Below are positions 31,567 through 44,086 of a stretch of 46,045 nt of DNA, piece by piece. The stretch covers positions 1 through 46,045 of the forward strand of contig JADGJH010000012.1 of assembly GCA_027596945.1 (NCBI GenBank), written 5' to 3'. Made by a program: the position numbers and the translations under genes. The notes beneath the pieces were generated by a model. That model saw nothing but the letters and a program-made list of their open reading frames with translations, was not told the DNA's origin and ran no database searches. This stretch comes from Physocladia obscura. Lineage: Eukaryota; Chytridiomycota; Chytridiomycetes; Chytridiales; Chytriomycetaceae. The first letter of the stretch is position 1. Each line of letters starts with the position of its first letter.

Positions 31567-33570
31567 CTACAAAACAAAAGCGGGATTATTCCCAGCCGCG
31601 CAAGGTTCTGGAAATTCCAGCAAAGGTTGGTCAATAATATTCACAGAGACATTCTTCATGGTTTCGTCACCATCGTCAATCATTGAACTGTAACCGTCGA
31701 TCAATGACTCCAATCCTACAGAATATTTTGAAGTGGAATATTCTTGTTTTCTTTCAATCGCAGTCGCCTTCGATTCCTCTTGCTCCGGTGCTGTCATTGT
31801 TGTCGTCTCTGATTTATCTGATAACATGTTTATACCGATAGATTTGTGACTTGTGAGCGGCGACGAGAAGTAGTCTGCGGAAAGAGAAGACATTGACAAC
31901 GCTTTTAGCAGACTTTTCTTTTTGGCCAATGCATTATCTGCTGTTGATTCTTTCACGGTCGCTCCAACACTCCAAGAAAATGCTTTTCTGAGTCTTGTTA
32001 TTGACGGCAACGACTGTTCATGACTGTCCTTCAATTCCACAACGGATGCCCTCATGCTCAGTCCATTCATGTAATTATCAGTTTTTTCAATAAATGTCGC
32101 AGTATCATTGCACCTTGCGTTTGAAATATGGTGGACAAACGTCAGATATCGGACAGCCAAAACTCCATTTTGTAAAAACTGATTGTTGTTGTCAATAGAC
32201 AAGCCCCCGAAATCATTCTTACCCGACTTGTTCCCATTTTTTTCGATATCGGCACCGGAAGAGGGAGTTTCGGTGTTTTCCAAACTTTTGTGGCTGTGTT
32301 CTTTGCAGGCAACTGTTGTAGCATTATCTGAAATATCAAGCATATTGCCACTGCCGTTGCTACCGCCACCACCACCTAATTCATGCCCGCCGAAATTATT
32401 ACCACCGATAGCTACAGCGGGGCCACCGTGTTCGGTAAGATTTCTACGACCTTCAAGAAACGCGATCGTTGCAGCGAGAACTATTATCCAAAGCGTGTAT
32501 ATAATCCATATCGGCGACGGTATGTCCACGCCATTTGTCGAATATAATAAAATTCCAAGCGGAATGTTGATGAGAGATAAAACGAAGAGAGTACGGCCAC
32601 TCCAGTGATGTACTGAGAAAAAAAATAGAAAAAAATAATCTCTTCGTTAGTTTCGTAGTGTTGGATATAGAAAATGCTTTACTCAACGTTGGTCCCACCA
32701 TGGAATTTTCATCCGATCTGGTTCATATAGTCGGTCAATCGCATACCCAAGAGTAATTTGTGCGAAAATAATGATGAATATCGCTAATCCAATCGCCTGA
32801 CAATAAAAATATAAAATATAAAAAAATCCGATAAAAATTAAGATAAAATACGTACAACATGTGGCCCATTTTCAGAAACATCAAAATGATCACTTCCCGT
32901 TGCAACATAAATGACAGCAAATGCAGCAACAGTACACACAAAACAACCCCAGAATAAACATACATGCACGGGGAGCCAAATAGTGCTTCCTCGCGCAGTA
33001 TATTTAAAGTATCGTGCGCAAATGACCCCCGCAGGCGCGAAAATACACCATGCAATGAACATTAACGCGCCATGAGCTTTACACATAGCGTCATACGAAT
33101 CCGGTGAAGTAGTTGTTGTGTTGTCTGCTGTGTTGTTGCTATTATCAATGAATGTGGTGGCAGACTGAGTTTGAAAAGGTTTGAAGGAAGATGGACTTGC
33201 AGATACAGTTGCAGTGATGACGGTGTTTGAAGATTTTGTTTGCTTTGTAACAGAATCAATTTTTGCACTTGTTACAGCGCTTAACAATGATGAAGAAGAA
33301 GATATAATGAATAACACTGGTGGACCGTCTTTGCTGATGGAAGTTATGCTCGGTTTTGGAGATACTGAAGTGACTGCACGTGCAACAAGCCCAATAGGGC
33401 CGATAGGGCTAATTGATTGTCTGTTAGTTTTGTTTGCCAAGTTGAACGCGTTTTTAGAGTTAAATGATCAACCTTTTGATTAATTGGCTTTGTGTCGAGT
33501 TTGATATCAGCAAAAGCATCACGAGCGTGGTTTTCACGTGTACGACGATATTCATGTCAATTTTCGTCAT
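31567..33570 (-). CDS. Membrane cytochrome b561-type protein with long polar tail
   Basis: Four exons (33570..33473, 33420..32856, 32796..32688, 32612..31567) give 605 residues, phases consistent. ATG 33570 opens a signal peptide (VKTTLVMLLLISNSTQS); a second in-frame Met is five codons later. A Ser/Thr-rich extracellular st segment precedes five to six membrane spans with the four heme-ligand His typical of eukaryotic b561: CKAHGALMF, LPVHVCLFWG, NGPHV, LHHWSGRTLF. Such proteins pass electrons across membranes, often reducing ferric iron or monodehydroascorbate. No DOMON domain precedes the core. A 300-residue polar tail (GGNNFGGHELGGGGG, Ser-rich, probably cytosolic) follows the last span. 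First of a head-to-tail trio. Confidence 0.88.
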
Positions 33571-35099
33571 TTCGTTTTTGACAGGTTTTGTTTTTGACTT
33601 CATAAAAAAGTGAATATTTCAATTACAGTAGTTTACATGAAAGTTGTCCAAATAAATTTTTCACAACTTGATTTTCAACTTCATTTTCAACTTGTGTTAC
33701 ATTAATCGAATGTATGCATTGATTCTTGTAACAAAAGAGTTGGGTTTTGGGAGTTTGATTTGTGTGTGGATTTAGATTTGATGTTTTGGGGTGATAATTC
33801 TTCCAGTATCAAACGGTGACATAAAATAATACAACTTGATACTGGAAGGTTTTTAAGTTTAAATTTGTTTCTAAGTTATTGCACGTGTTTTTTTAATCTT
33901 TGGACATTTGACTTTGATCAGATTTTCTAATCACCTTCTGTAAAGCTGGCACTTTCACGTCAACTTAAAATTTTATTGGATCTCTTGTTGCAGTCATAAC
34001 AAACCTTCTGCACAAAGTAAATTATACACTTCAAATATAACTTCTGTAACACTTGATTTTATCTTGAAAAAAAAAGTGATACTGAAAGAATTTTGTCAGA
34101 AATCAAGAAAACAAATGATAAAAAGCTCTCTGGAGTGGTGACTTTGATCTCGATTAAAAGGGGAGGTGGAAAGGATAAAATAAACAAAGAAATTGTAATT
34201 ACAAGTGTCATAAAGTGATTGTTTGCTTATGTGAAGGTAATGTGATCAATTTGCAATTCTTTATTGATCAACTGTCTCTATAGGATGCAATATGCACTTT
34301 ATTTCAAAAAGAAAGCAAGCCCATTGCAAGACTTATGTACAGCAACCAATCATCAGTAAGGGACAAGAAACTTTTGAGCTTTTGACAACTGACAATTTTT
34401 GTGCCTTTTGCAATAAAATATACTAATGGAAAGGCTTGCAGTCTTAGGTATTTACTGTTGAGTTTGGATCCTCAAGCAATAATGTTACAGCACTTTCAAT
34501 ATTGTGCATGGTCTGGAATGTGGATGTGACTGTGTGTTCACAACAAATCATAATCCAAAAGTTGTTGCTTTGAATTATTTGGAAACTGTCAAAAAATATG
34601 GAGGTACATTGTAAGTTTTTAAAAATGAAGGCCATAATCCACACCAAAAATTTTCCAAAAACAATTTTGTCATCAAAAAATCAAAAATAGTTTTCCAAAA
34701 ATAACTTTTTTTGTTTTAGGTGGCAAAAAAATTTTTGGAGATGATTTTTTGCTAGCAAACATGGCTAGAAAAATTTTTCAAAAATTTTTAATTTATTTAT
34801 TATTGTAGTCTTTAAATGGAATGGAAGGAATCAACTGTGGTTGTCCAGTTGATATTACTATTATTGATCATTTAATTGAACAGTACAGTGTTCAGATACA
34901 GCAGTAACAGAATATATACCAGCAAATTTGAAATTGACTGCAGATATTGTTTACGGTGCTATTTTACCTCCAAAAATTAAATTTGTAAATGCATAGCAAT
35001 TTTCAAAGAAATGAAAGCAGTTTTTTTGATTCAATAAATCTTACTAAAATTTTTTTTCAAATTTAACTTTTTGATAACAATTTTTAAAGTGCAAACCAT
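33571..35099. other. AT-rich region with an integrase-core remnant
   Basis: About 1.5 kb with no intact gene. On the plus strand at 34509-34614 a frame reads HGLECGCDCVFTTNHNPKVV then ALNYLETVKKYGGTL and stops. The NHNPKVVALNYL...VKKYGG pattern resembles the rve-type integrase core of Ginger-like or LTR-type elements (NNPxVVAxYYLxAVKxxGG). Flanks at 34050-34450 and 34680-35060 hold nothing I can name. Confidence 0.35.
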
Positions 35100-35114
35100 A
35101 ATTCCAATATTAAA

Positions 35115-35860
35115 TCAACTAAATTTGCCAAATTCATTTGCATCACTGATTTCTTCATCTAACTTACTAACTCCCTCTGTATCACCATTGTTAGGTTCAA
35201 ACTCAAACAATCCATCAAATCCCAATAATTCACAAATTGCGTTGTATTCATGAGTATCCATAAAATACTTAAATCCACTGACTCCAAGATTGGTATCACC
35301 ATAAAGTTTGTTTATTGAATGAACTGCTGGATCAGTGAATTGTTTTTCTATTGGGCAAAAAAATTTTATTTCAGAAATTAATTTTGTTTTTAAAGCTTTT
35401 TTTGACTTACTTTCTAAGCATCCTTGAAAGTCACAGAGTAACTTAGTTCTATGGAAGAACCAGAATGAAAAATGAGACAATGACCCAAAGATCTGTCCAA
35501 CAAATGACTTTGAAAAATTTGTGGAAGAGTGAACCGTTTCAAATTTTCCCCAAATCATTAGTTCAACTTCTGTCTGTCATGACAACAATAAATCCATCAC
35601 TTATAATTTGCATGCCTCATAAATTGTACAAACAGTATCACTTTCATGATTTACTTCCAAAGCAGTTCCATTTGATTTTGCAAAATAGCATTGACTGATG
35701 CTTGGCAATGACAAAGAAGGTTCATCTGAATTTTCAGCAATATTTGCAAGCTTTGATATCATCTTGTCATAGCATATTTGTAGTACTTCATCAACTCCTG
35801 CTGCTTTTCTGAATGAAATTTCCTGATTTTCAAGCTTATAGTAAATATTATACATATAAA
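35115..35860 (-). pseudogene. Alpha-kinase (MHCK/eEF2K type) gene, probably decayed
   Basis: Minus-strand frame 35590-35115 contains the core of an atypical alpha-kinase: GKFETVHSSTNFSKSFVG, LSHFSFWFF (Zn-ligand His), TKLLCDFQGCLES (the D-x-Q-G catalytic motif), KQFTDPAVHS (the TDPxxH motif) and YGDTNLGVSGFKYFM (glycine-rich GxxNLG), then DTHEYNAICELLGF. Family members normally end this segment HxCxxxC to bind zinc. Here the first Cys is Tyr (TAC). Upstream, 35855-35601 gives RKAAGVDEVLQICYDKMISK and stops. The two parts are separated by in-frame stops with no good intron. Alpha-kinases phosphorylate helical targets such as myosin heavy chain or eEF2. Family call is firm; functionality is doubtful. 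Confidence 0.65.
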
Positions 35861-35928
35861 ATAAATAATAAAATGAATTAAAAAAAAACCATTGGCAGAA
35901 TATTCAATCTAGCCAATTTGAACTGATT

Positions 35929-36396
35929 CTATTTAAGAAAAAAGAGCTCCAATTTGATCAAAATTTGTATTGACAGTAAATTTGCATTTGTTAAAGTTTT
36001 TTTTTTTTTTGCATCAACTGCTTCTTGACAATGAAATGCAATAACACCACAATTCATTGAAACAGTAGCATCAATAGCTGATGTTGCTGCAAAATATACC
36101 ACAAAATGTGCAACAGGTGCACCAGATGGTACTCCTCGTTGCGCAAACTGTTGTGATAGTTGCACTGGTGCTGGTTGTGCAGACAATGCTATTTCAATCA
36201 ATTCCTCAAATTTTTGCTTGTCAATGGTCTTGTTTTTTATTTGCTCAGATTGTGATTCATTGCAGGACTCATAATAAGGTTCAACTGAATATGCATAATT
36301 AGAGTTGCAAATAAATAAATTGATTGATATTTGTTGTCCATTTCTCTTTACACTGCTACCACTGTTATACATATCTTTTGGACAGTAATAGAACAT
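35929..36396 (-). pseudogene. Possible upstream coding part of the alpha-kinase gene
   Basis: A 155-codon minus-strand frame just 5' of the alpha-kinase segments, in the same direction. It has runs such as APVQLSQQFAQRGVPSGAPV, a Cys/Tyr-rich start (FYYCPKD) and SMNCGVIAFHCQEAVDAKKK, interrupted by a poly-A/T tract near 36000. I do not recognise a domain. It could be the N-terminal region of the same gene or another repeat-derived frame. Confidence 0.3.
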
Positions 36397-36602
36397 TAAA
36401 TAGTGGGCTGGAAGTAACAGCTATTCAAAAAGAGATCAGACTCCAATCACCAATCACCACATCTACAATATATACCAGCACTAATAAAATCGAAATGCAG
36501 TAAGTCAAATAATGAAGTGCAGCGCACATCATAGCGCCGCACAGAAAGTTAGATATAAACACTACGGAGAAAGTGGACTGCCAGACATATTTTTTTTTAA
36601 TG

Positions 36603-38583
36603 AAAGAAACCAATGGGCTAAATACCAATCCCAACAACAAAGAAGCGGGAGTTGTTGCTGATATTGGTGCAAATTCAGAAGTCACTCCTCATATAGAGAT
36701 TGGTTCGGATGCAGGATCAGAATTGGCATCAAGATCTGCATCAGAATCAGTGGCGGAAATAACCCTAACCAGCGAAGGCTGAAGCTCTTTTGTTGCCGTC
36801 GCTCTGTCTCCCTCATTAAACCCTCCAATCGCTCAAATTCGCAGGAATAATACCTCACGCGATACTCCTGCTACGCAACTGCAACCACAACCGCAACCGC
36901 GACCACAACAACCGTGATTACAATCTCACTTTCATATACAAACAATTGCAGCCATCTCAATCTCCTCCCTTCGCTGCCTCTCAATATTCATCCTCGGTAT
37001 TTCAATCATCAAGCAATATAGTCGAATCGAAATTGCTGAAAAAAACGTCTTCAGTTTCACGGCTTAACGAGTCTCGATTCCGCGCAATCACAACGAAACA
37101 AACATTGAATCAATTTTTCGCACCAGTCCTCCACGTAATAGTAATGAGGATAACGAAGATTATGTCGAGGGGCGGGTTTTTGCAATGTTTGGACGTTTTC
37201 GAAAAAATATTATTTCTGTCAGGAACTTGGCGTCAGTATGGTCTTCAGGGTCATTAAAAAGGAAAAAATAAAAGTAGACCACAGTACCACTACTACTACC
37301 GTCACTGCAAAAAAATCACCTTTGCAGCAAAATATTAAAAGTTGTACCAGCAACTCTGATTCGACTGGGTTTTCAACGCCAATCGCGTCTTCACTCCATC
37401 CCGATGGAATGACGACAGTTTAAACAGACTTGAATCCGTTGTTGTTGAAGAAATATCGCGAGCAAAAAATAATGGCCTTATCATAAATATACTCCTCATT
37501 TTAGAGTGGAGATTGATGGATGATTATACCTCAACGCCCAGCCTAAAACAAAATCAAAAACCACCACCGGCTCCTCCAGCAACAGTAATCACGACAAGAT
37601 CTATAAACGGTGTTGTTGCTAATCACAGGCTACTGTCTGACGAAGAATCTGTCATGCTTGTCTCTGCCATTAAATCAAAAGATTCGAAAGTAAGAAGAGA
37701 TTAACAGCAGCAGTAGCAGGTGAAAAAAATTCGAGGCGTTCAAAGAATTCAGTTTCTGAGAAAGTGGTATGTCTGCTGAGATGCGAACAGAAAAGTGAAC
37801 TTGTGAAAAGTACTAATCACAATTTTATGTTATTCACACTTATCGCAATTATTTTTTTACAAGCCAGAGGAGGTTGTATTATGATTGCAAACAAAGCGAT
37901 TCCATGTTTGTGTTATTTGAAGTTTTTTTGCTTGCTTTTTAAATATTAAATTCCTGCAGACAATGCAATCAACAATACTGATCGATCAGGAAGAACACTT
38001 GTCTTCAAATTAAATGGGTTTGACGATTTAGAGGCTGTTACTGCCCTCATTCGATCAGGGCCGATACTAATGTAAGCAGATCAAAACACAAACGCCTCGA
38101 AGCGAAAGGAGTAATTAAAACAGGCAAAAGATAACTCTATGTGGTCTCCCCTTCATAAATCGTTCTGCACCCCAACCAACTGCCGCCGCAGTTACAATAT
38201 TCAAAAATGCATTCCGTGTGAGGTCATTACCATATTCCACACCGTTTCAACTGACCTGAAGCTATATTTTGTTGACCTGCAAATTCTTTTTTACCTCGGC
38301 CAAAAAAGTGGCCTTGACGCGTTGGAGATGTTTCCAAGGATGTGCAGCAGCAATAGCAGTAGTAATCTGAGTGGTGGCAACATCGCTCGAGTCGCAACGC
38401 GCGCACAGAAGGAGCTTTTGAACGCCAGTCCTGTTGGAGAAGCATGTTTATACGTGTTGGTTGAATATCGACAGTGGACAACTCAAATCTGATAAACCAC
38501 ACGTTACTCCGACCTCAATAACAACTGTTCACAAGTTTAAGAAGTTTGGGCTCGCGGCTGCTGCTGTTGAAATAAAACTGTAG
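36603..38583 (+). pseudogene. Multiply interrupted gene of unknown function
   Basis: At least seven collinear plus-strand coding-like segments: 36600-36780 (ATG 36600, MKETNGLNTNPNNKEAGVVA; in-frame TGA); a Pro/Gln-rich continuation to another TGA at 36915; 36946-37100 (SSVSRLNESRFRAITTKQT); 37100-37260 (YVEGRVFAMFGRFRKNIISV); 37240-37423; 37420-37700 (LLSDEESVMLVSAIKSKDSK); 37960-38075 (GRTLVFKLNGFDDLEAVTAL, after a CCTGCAG acceptor); 38290-38580 (TRAQKELLNASPVGEACLYV; KFKKFGLAAAAVEIKL then TAG). The segments alternate frames without usable introns, so several indels must separate them. The end lies 165 bases before the TMEM115-like gene. No family recognised. It is either a decaying gene or a stretch of poor sequence quality. 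Confidence 0.4.
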
Positions 38584-38747
38584 GATTTTGCATTTTGGGT
38601 TACTCTTCTTTTTTTTTTATTTTTTTTTTATTTTTGTAAATGTATGTTCTTTTTTTTTTTCTTTTTCTTCTCTTTCTCTTTTATCCCTGTTTGGGTATCT
38701 TGAAATAATGTTTTCAGTTTGTTTTGAGTTTTCAGTCGAAAATTGTG

Positions 38748-40208
38748 ATGAGTTTTGTTGGATCAGTTGGGCCGGCCACGCGAATGGTTGTTGGACTCGC
38801 AGCAGGACTTTCGCTCGCATCAATACTCTGCCGAATCATATTGTCTGAAACTCTTGATGGCTGGAACCGCCCGTTTGAGGTCTCAAGCTAGAAAATCTGA
38901 AAATGCCAGCACTTCTTACCTTTTTTTGCAGGTTATTGTCGGATTTATGATTTCGCGCTTTTGGACATACGCAACAGCTGGCTTTGTGGAGACGAATCCG
39001 CTTTTGGTTTGAATTTAAAATCACCCAGCACATTTTGTATTTAAATGAATCTGGAAACAGCTACCACTGTGTCTTCTCGGACTGGTTTTTTCTTGCCGTT
39101 ATTTCGAACGAGCTTGGGGGATGCAGTAAGTTGTTTTGGAAAGCTGTGGAATAAACTTATAAAACACTACTTTTTGTTTTTGTAGGGAAACACTCAAGTT
39201 TGTTTTGATAGTGAATACTGCCAGTACTGTTTTGTCCGCATTCACGATTCTTTGTGAATTTGTTGCTTCTCAAAATGAAGACCTTTTGTAAGAGCCATTT
39301 TCTGTGATTTAACGCGTCGTTAAAAAATAATAATCTTAGATACAAAACATATATTGGCGGAATGTTTGCATTGCTGAGCTGTTTCCTAGTTGCTTTCAAG
39401 CAAACTGTGCCAGAACACTCTCTTAATATTTTGAGCCTCTTTTCCATCCGGGTCAAGGTTTTTTTTTTTAACCTTTATTTCTTGTTCAAATTACCAACAA
39501 AATTCTTGTAATAGGACATCCCGTCAATAACTTTCGTGTTACTTATAATCCTCATGATTTTACGAATAGTGCATGTCAACGCCCTCATGGTTTTTTTCGG
39601 AACAGCTGTTTCATGGATTTATATCAGATTTTTTAAATATCATGATGGAATCAAAGGAGATCGTTCCGAGAGTTTTTCTTTTGCAAGTTTTTTCCCGACT
39701 TCCACTCAGTTGAGATTAACTATTGTTTGGCTTTCTGTAATTGATTCACTAAATAAAAATAACTTGCAATAGTCGGCTTATAATGCCAATTTCCAACTCC
39801 ACGTTCAATCTATTTGTGTCATTGAACCTGTTACCGAAACTCACGCCTCTAACATTACCAACAACAACGGATGATAATACCTCGCAATCACGACCTTTCA
39901 GTCCAAAGCCATTGCCAGGTAGTGACGCAGCAGAGGCTGAGCGAAGAAGAGCAATAGCATTGAAAGCTCTTGATATGAGAATGAATGAGACTTCGGCAGC
40001 AGTTGCAACAGCAGCTGGTTCTGGGGCATTGAATGGCCTTGGAATTCCTGTCGCAGCAGGGCCGGCTGGAAGTGGGTCGAAACAAGGTTCGGTAACAGTT
40101 TCTGGAACAGCAACACCGTCTATTGCACGAACTCCATCTCGATTTGGAGCTGTTGAGTTTCCGCAGGCATTTGCGGGTGACAGAGATGTAAATTCTGAAC
40201 AGGTGTGA
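38748..40208 (+). CDS. TMEM115/DUF1751-family Golgi membrane protein
   Basis: Seven exons (38748..38879, 38932..39006, 39061..39125, 39186..39287, 39340..39457, 39515..39708, 39773..40208) give 373 residues, phases consistent, introns 52-64 bases. Start ATG 38748 (MSFVGSVGPATRMVVGLAAG). Rhomboid-like membrane core: SRFWTYATAGFVETNPLL, FSCRYFERAWGMQETLKFVL (the E-R-x-W-G signature), ASTVLSAFTILCEF, FALLSCFLVAFKQTVPEH, ITFVLLIILMILRIVHVNAL. The DUF1751 hallmark follows: AVSWIYIRFF, GDRSESFSFASFFP. The cytosolic tail has AEAERRRAIALKALDMRM and an Ala/Gly-rich stretch. TMEM115 is a catalytically dead rhomboid relative in the Golgi linked to retrograde transport. No catalytic Ser-His pair is seen here. 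Donor GTCTCA of intron 1 and GTTTTT of intron 5 are unusual. Confidence 0.88.
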
Positions 40209-41270
40209 TAAGCAAATACAGTTTTTTACAGTTTTATTACTTGTGTCTTCGAAATATTTGCGAGATGCAAATGCTGGTTTGAAACAAGAAGATATTCAAC
40301 ATAACTGGTTTGCCATTGCACAGCGCAATCCTGAATTAAAATATTGCTGTTCATTGAATTAATTGGTCGTTTTTGTTTGAAGAATTCAATCTTGATAGTT
40401 AAATGGTGCAGTATCTATTGAAAAAATGGAAATATACCATCGGCAAAAGAATATATATATATATATTTTTTTCTTTTCATGAGTAGGACCAACTTTTCTT
40501 CAAGTGTCACATCTCCCTCTTTGTCATTGCAGCTGCTATAGTCATTTAGAATGGCTTGGTACATTGGCCCAAAGTTGATCCATTAGCTGAAGCCAGTACA
40601 TTGACCAGAGTTGGTAAAACTGCGCAGGAAGGACTTTATTTCTCTTTGTTTAAAAAAAAAAGCTTAAAAGAAAAACTTAGAAGTCTAAACTAAACCCTCT
40701 GACAACTGAAAACTGAACGAAAATTTGTAAAAAAGAGTGATGAAATGCAAAAAAATTTAAATTTAAACAAAATTTAAAAAATAAAGAAAAAATAAAGGGC
40801 TATTCACAGAAATAAAATATACTTCTTACTTCAATTTCAAGAAAAGGCAAACAGTAAATTGATTGATTGTGGATCACAAATATTTGGTGCACAAATATTA
40901 GGTGATATTGGAGGTCAAAAAAATATGAAAAGTTGAGAATAGTGTCATTCATTATTCTTTATATTTTCAACTCACAGAAAAATAACAGTCATATTTTAAA
41001 AAAAAGTACAAAGAACAATGATTGCTGTTGCAGGATACTAATCAATAGAACATTCCTTATAAGCATCAAACTATTCATACATATTTGAGATATCAGCAGT
41101 TTACATAGTTCTAAAGCAGTAAAAAAGCAATTTGCAGTAGCTGATAGTATGATTTACTTTGAAAAATGAAAAAAATCTTAATTGAAATTAGAAATTAGAA
41201 ATATATTCAACAAAAGATTTTTAAAAAAAATTGAATTTTTTCTTGTTCATGCTAATTACTTTTGTTTTTG

Positions 41271-41334
41271 TTGATGTTGATGTTGAAGGTGATATTGATT
41301 TTAATGTTGATGTTGATGTGTTGATGTTAAAGTT
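41271..41334. repeat. Imperfect GTTGAT hexamer array
   Basis: About ten copies of GTTGAT or near variants (GTTGATGTTGATGTTGAAGG ... TTGATGTTGATGTGTTGATG) with interruptions. Confidence 0.8.
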
Positions 41335-43010
41335 GATACTTTGTGGAGGTACTGGCAAATGCCAACTCTGGTAAAGACTTTGACTTGCCAACTTTGTAGG
41401 CTTGCAAAGAAGTTGGTGGTGGCAGTATTAGGTGCCTCATTGCTAGCAATTCTGGGAGCCAGGGATTGATGGGCCACAAGGGTTTTTTGTTTGTTGATAT
41501 TTTGTGCTATCTTTATTGTGTTTGTGTTGAAACTCCATGACAAGTGGCAACAGTTTGGAATAATTCACTGCAAAACATAATTAATCTATTAATTCTCTGT
41601 GTACAATAAATAAGAACTGAAATACAAAACTTTCATTAAAGATTTGAAATTCAAGTCCAAATCATAACTAAGAGGCCCTGACACTAAAAGAGGTTATTTA
41701 CAGTGATGATCACACTGAAATAACATGTAAAGATAGTATAGTACACAAGAAGATTCAATTTCTGTATAATTTTCAGCTGCCTTGTTAAATAACTTTTTTC
41801 TATTATTGAGTAATGTAACATATACATATAGAGACTCTCTCAAAACTTGTTATACATACATGAAATTTTAGTTTGTGTAAATAGCAAGGGTAACATTGCA
41901 ATGATAAAGGGATGAAAAAAGTTGTAGTTTTGGCCAAAGGTGTTATTATTGCAGCAAATTAAATTGCTGTTGTGGCATTTAGTGCAATGTGCCACAATGG
42001 GCTTTAAATATAGAAATATTTTTTATAACTCATTGACAATTAATACTAGGAAATCCTGAAAGCCTAGAAATGGCTCTGTATTAATTACATACATTTGTAA
42101 AAACATGTTGTATGGCTCACAAGTGATGGATTGATATTCAAGTTTTTGAAAGTACTCTAACTTTGAATATTTGATGTAAAAAAGGAAAATTGGTGCCACC
42201 ATTTTGTCCCTTACTTAATCTTGATTAAAGACACTACTGGTATCACTAAAAATGGCAAATAGAGTATTTGCCTATTAGCAAAGGCACTAGGTGACCAATC
42301 AAGCCAAGGTGCCACCAAGGCACTGGAAATGTATAAAAACTATTGGTTCCATTTCCAAAATAGTCACAACAAATCAATAAAAATCTATCATCTCTAAAAG
42401 TCTCTTGTTTCATACAGTAAATCAATAGTTTGAGTTCAATTTCAAAGATTAAAGGCTGAAAAAAAAAATTATTTTAGGAAAAAAATGGGCCACCATTAAC
42501 AATCACACATTTGTGCAAAATTTTATATTCTTTTGCTTTTTTCAATACTAATGTCTTGAACTCATCAAGTGTGTTGACATTAACATGAAATGTTGTAATG
42601 AGTTTTTCTGTTTATATAAAATTCTGTTGGCACAAACTATCAGTAAAATTAAATCTTCCAAAGAGCACTACTGTATGTTGGTCAATTGGATCAGAATTAG
42701 TTCATTCCAAGGTGCTCCAATTTGAAGGGTACATATTGCTAGCAGAGGTGAGAGGTTCCAAAATATAGACATGAACTGGAGCAACAAGAATGCAGATGTA
42801 CTTTCCTGTTTCAATTAAATGAATGAGGTGATGCTATCTTATGTTTATTAATTCAGCTGAACTACCAACTACTTCCTTTAGTAGATTCATTTTAAAGATT
42901 GCTTTAACAGCTAGAATCACACTGTTTTATTGTGCTGCATTGTGAGATTCTCACATGATGGTTGAGTTTGTTCAAAACTTTTATCTGATAATTATCTTTG
43001 TAAATATTTG

Positions 43011-43116
43011 TTTATTTATATCCTGTAAATGCTCATATTTATTTATATTCTGTAAATACTCATATTTATTTATATTCTGTAAATACTCATATTCATTTAT
43101 ATTTTGAACGTATTTG
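43011..43116. repeat. 27-bp tandem repeat, about four copies
   Basis: Units at 43011-43037, 43038-43064 and 43065-43091 follow TTTATTTATATTCTGTAAAT plus ACTCATA, with two changes in the first unit. A fourth decayed unit runs 43092-43116, and TTTATTTATATTTTG continues after it. Confidence 0.9.
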
Positions 43117-43991
43117 TTTATTTATATTTTGTATATAATTTTATTTATTTACTGGTTGTCTGTTTGTTTGGTTTTGTTTGATTATTCATGTTTTGGTTTT
43201 TCTTATTAATTTGTTTTGTTACTCTTTGGGTTTTGGAGTTGAAATAATAAATTGAAGATGTTCTGAAAAATGGCATGTTGTTTGCAGGATGCAAACAACT
43301 TTGCAACGCCACCAGCAGTGTCTCTGCACCACAGGTCTTCCACTATGAGAGTGACACTTGGGGACTCACAGCAGCCCAAGGGATATGTACCATTTTCTTC
43401 ACACCACTTCCATCCCTGCCTTTTATGACACTTGGGACATATCTAGCAATGCTGTGGAATGAGTTAGTGGATATTCCTTTTAGTGCACCATCTCTTGGGA
43501 GGTGTATTCTCTTGGACTAGGAGGCATCGATATTGCCAGAAATGGAGTGGACCACCTGATGATTGTACCAGTGAATACAAGCTTGCAAAGAAAAGTTTAC
43601 CCCAGGTGACGCAGACAGGTAACCAGGACAATGGGTGATGAGGTGGCTCTAGATGCTGGCATTGACAGAATACAGCCTGAGTGTAAAGAGAATGGTTCTT
43701 GTTGCTGGTGATGCCAGAACAAGGACTCAGTATCTTATTGGAAAAAAGAGAAAACGTTGTGGGTGTATTTATTAATCATGCTTACCTGCTTCTGTTTATT
43801 CTATCTATTCTATTTATCTCCAGAACATGAAAGATGCTACCTGGCTATTCTTGAGACCTAGCCAGGGTTCAGTCATTTCCCAAGTTTATAATGGACCTAT
43901 TTCCATTGCTTTGCTGTGGTGAGTTTCAATTAGTTGATGCAGATGTTGTAGAGCCAGTTTACTGGCTCTGCACTGCTTACCAGCCTTGAAC

Positions 43992-44086
43992 TGATGAGCC
44001 AGCTTTGAGCTGATGATCCAGCTTTGAGCTTATGATCCAGCTTCAAGCTATAGAGCCAGTTTTGGGCTGATGACCAAGCTTTGCTT
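43992..44086. repeat. 19-bp tandem repeat, five copies
   Basis: Units at 43992, 44011, 44030, 44049 and 44068 follow TGATGATCCAGCTTTGAGC with one to six changes each. Each unit contains an AGCTTNNAGCT-like half palindrome. The array lies 219 bases upstream of the MRPL6 start. Confidence 0.9.

Noticed and set aside
39007..39028. A 22-base intron in the TMEM115-like gene
   Set aside because: Too short; a 54-base intron ending at 39060 gives LPLCLLGLVFSCRYFERAWG, which fits the family.
42760..42830. Ty3/gypsy RNase H-like motif (NKNADVLSCF)
   Set aside because: Single short similarity without supporting reverse transcriptase or integrase motifs nearby.
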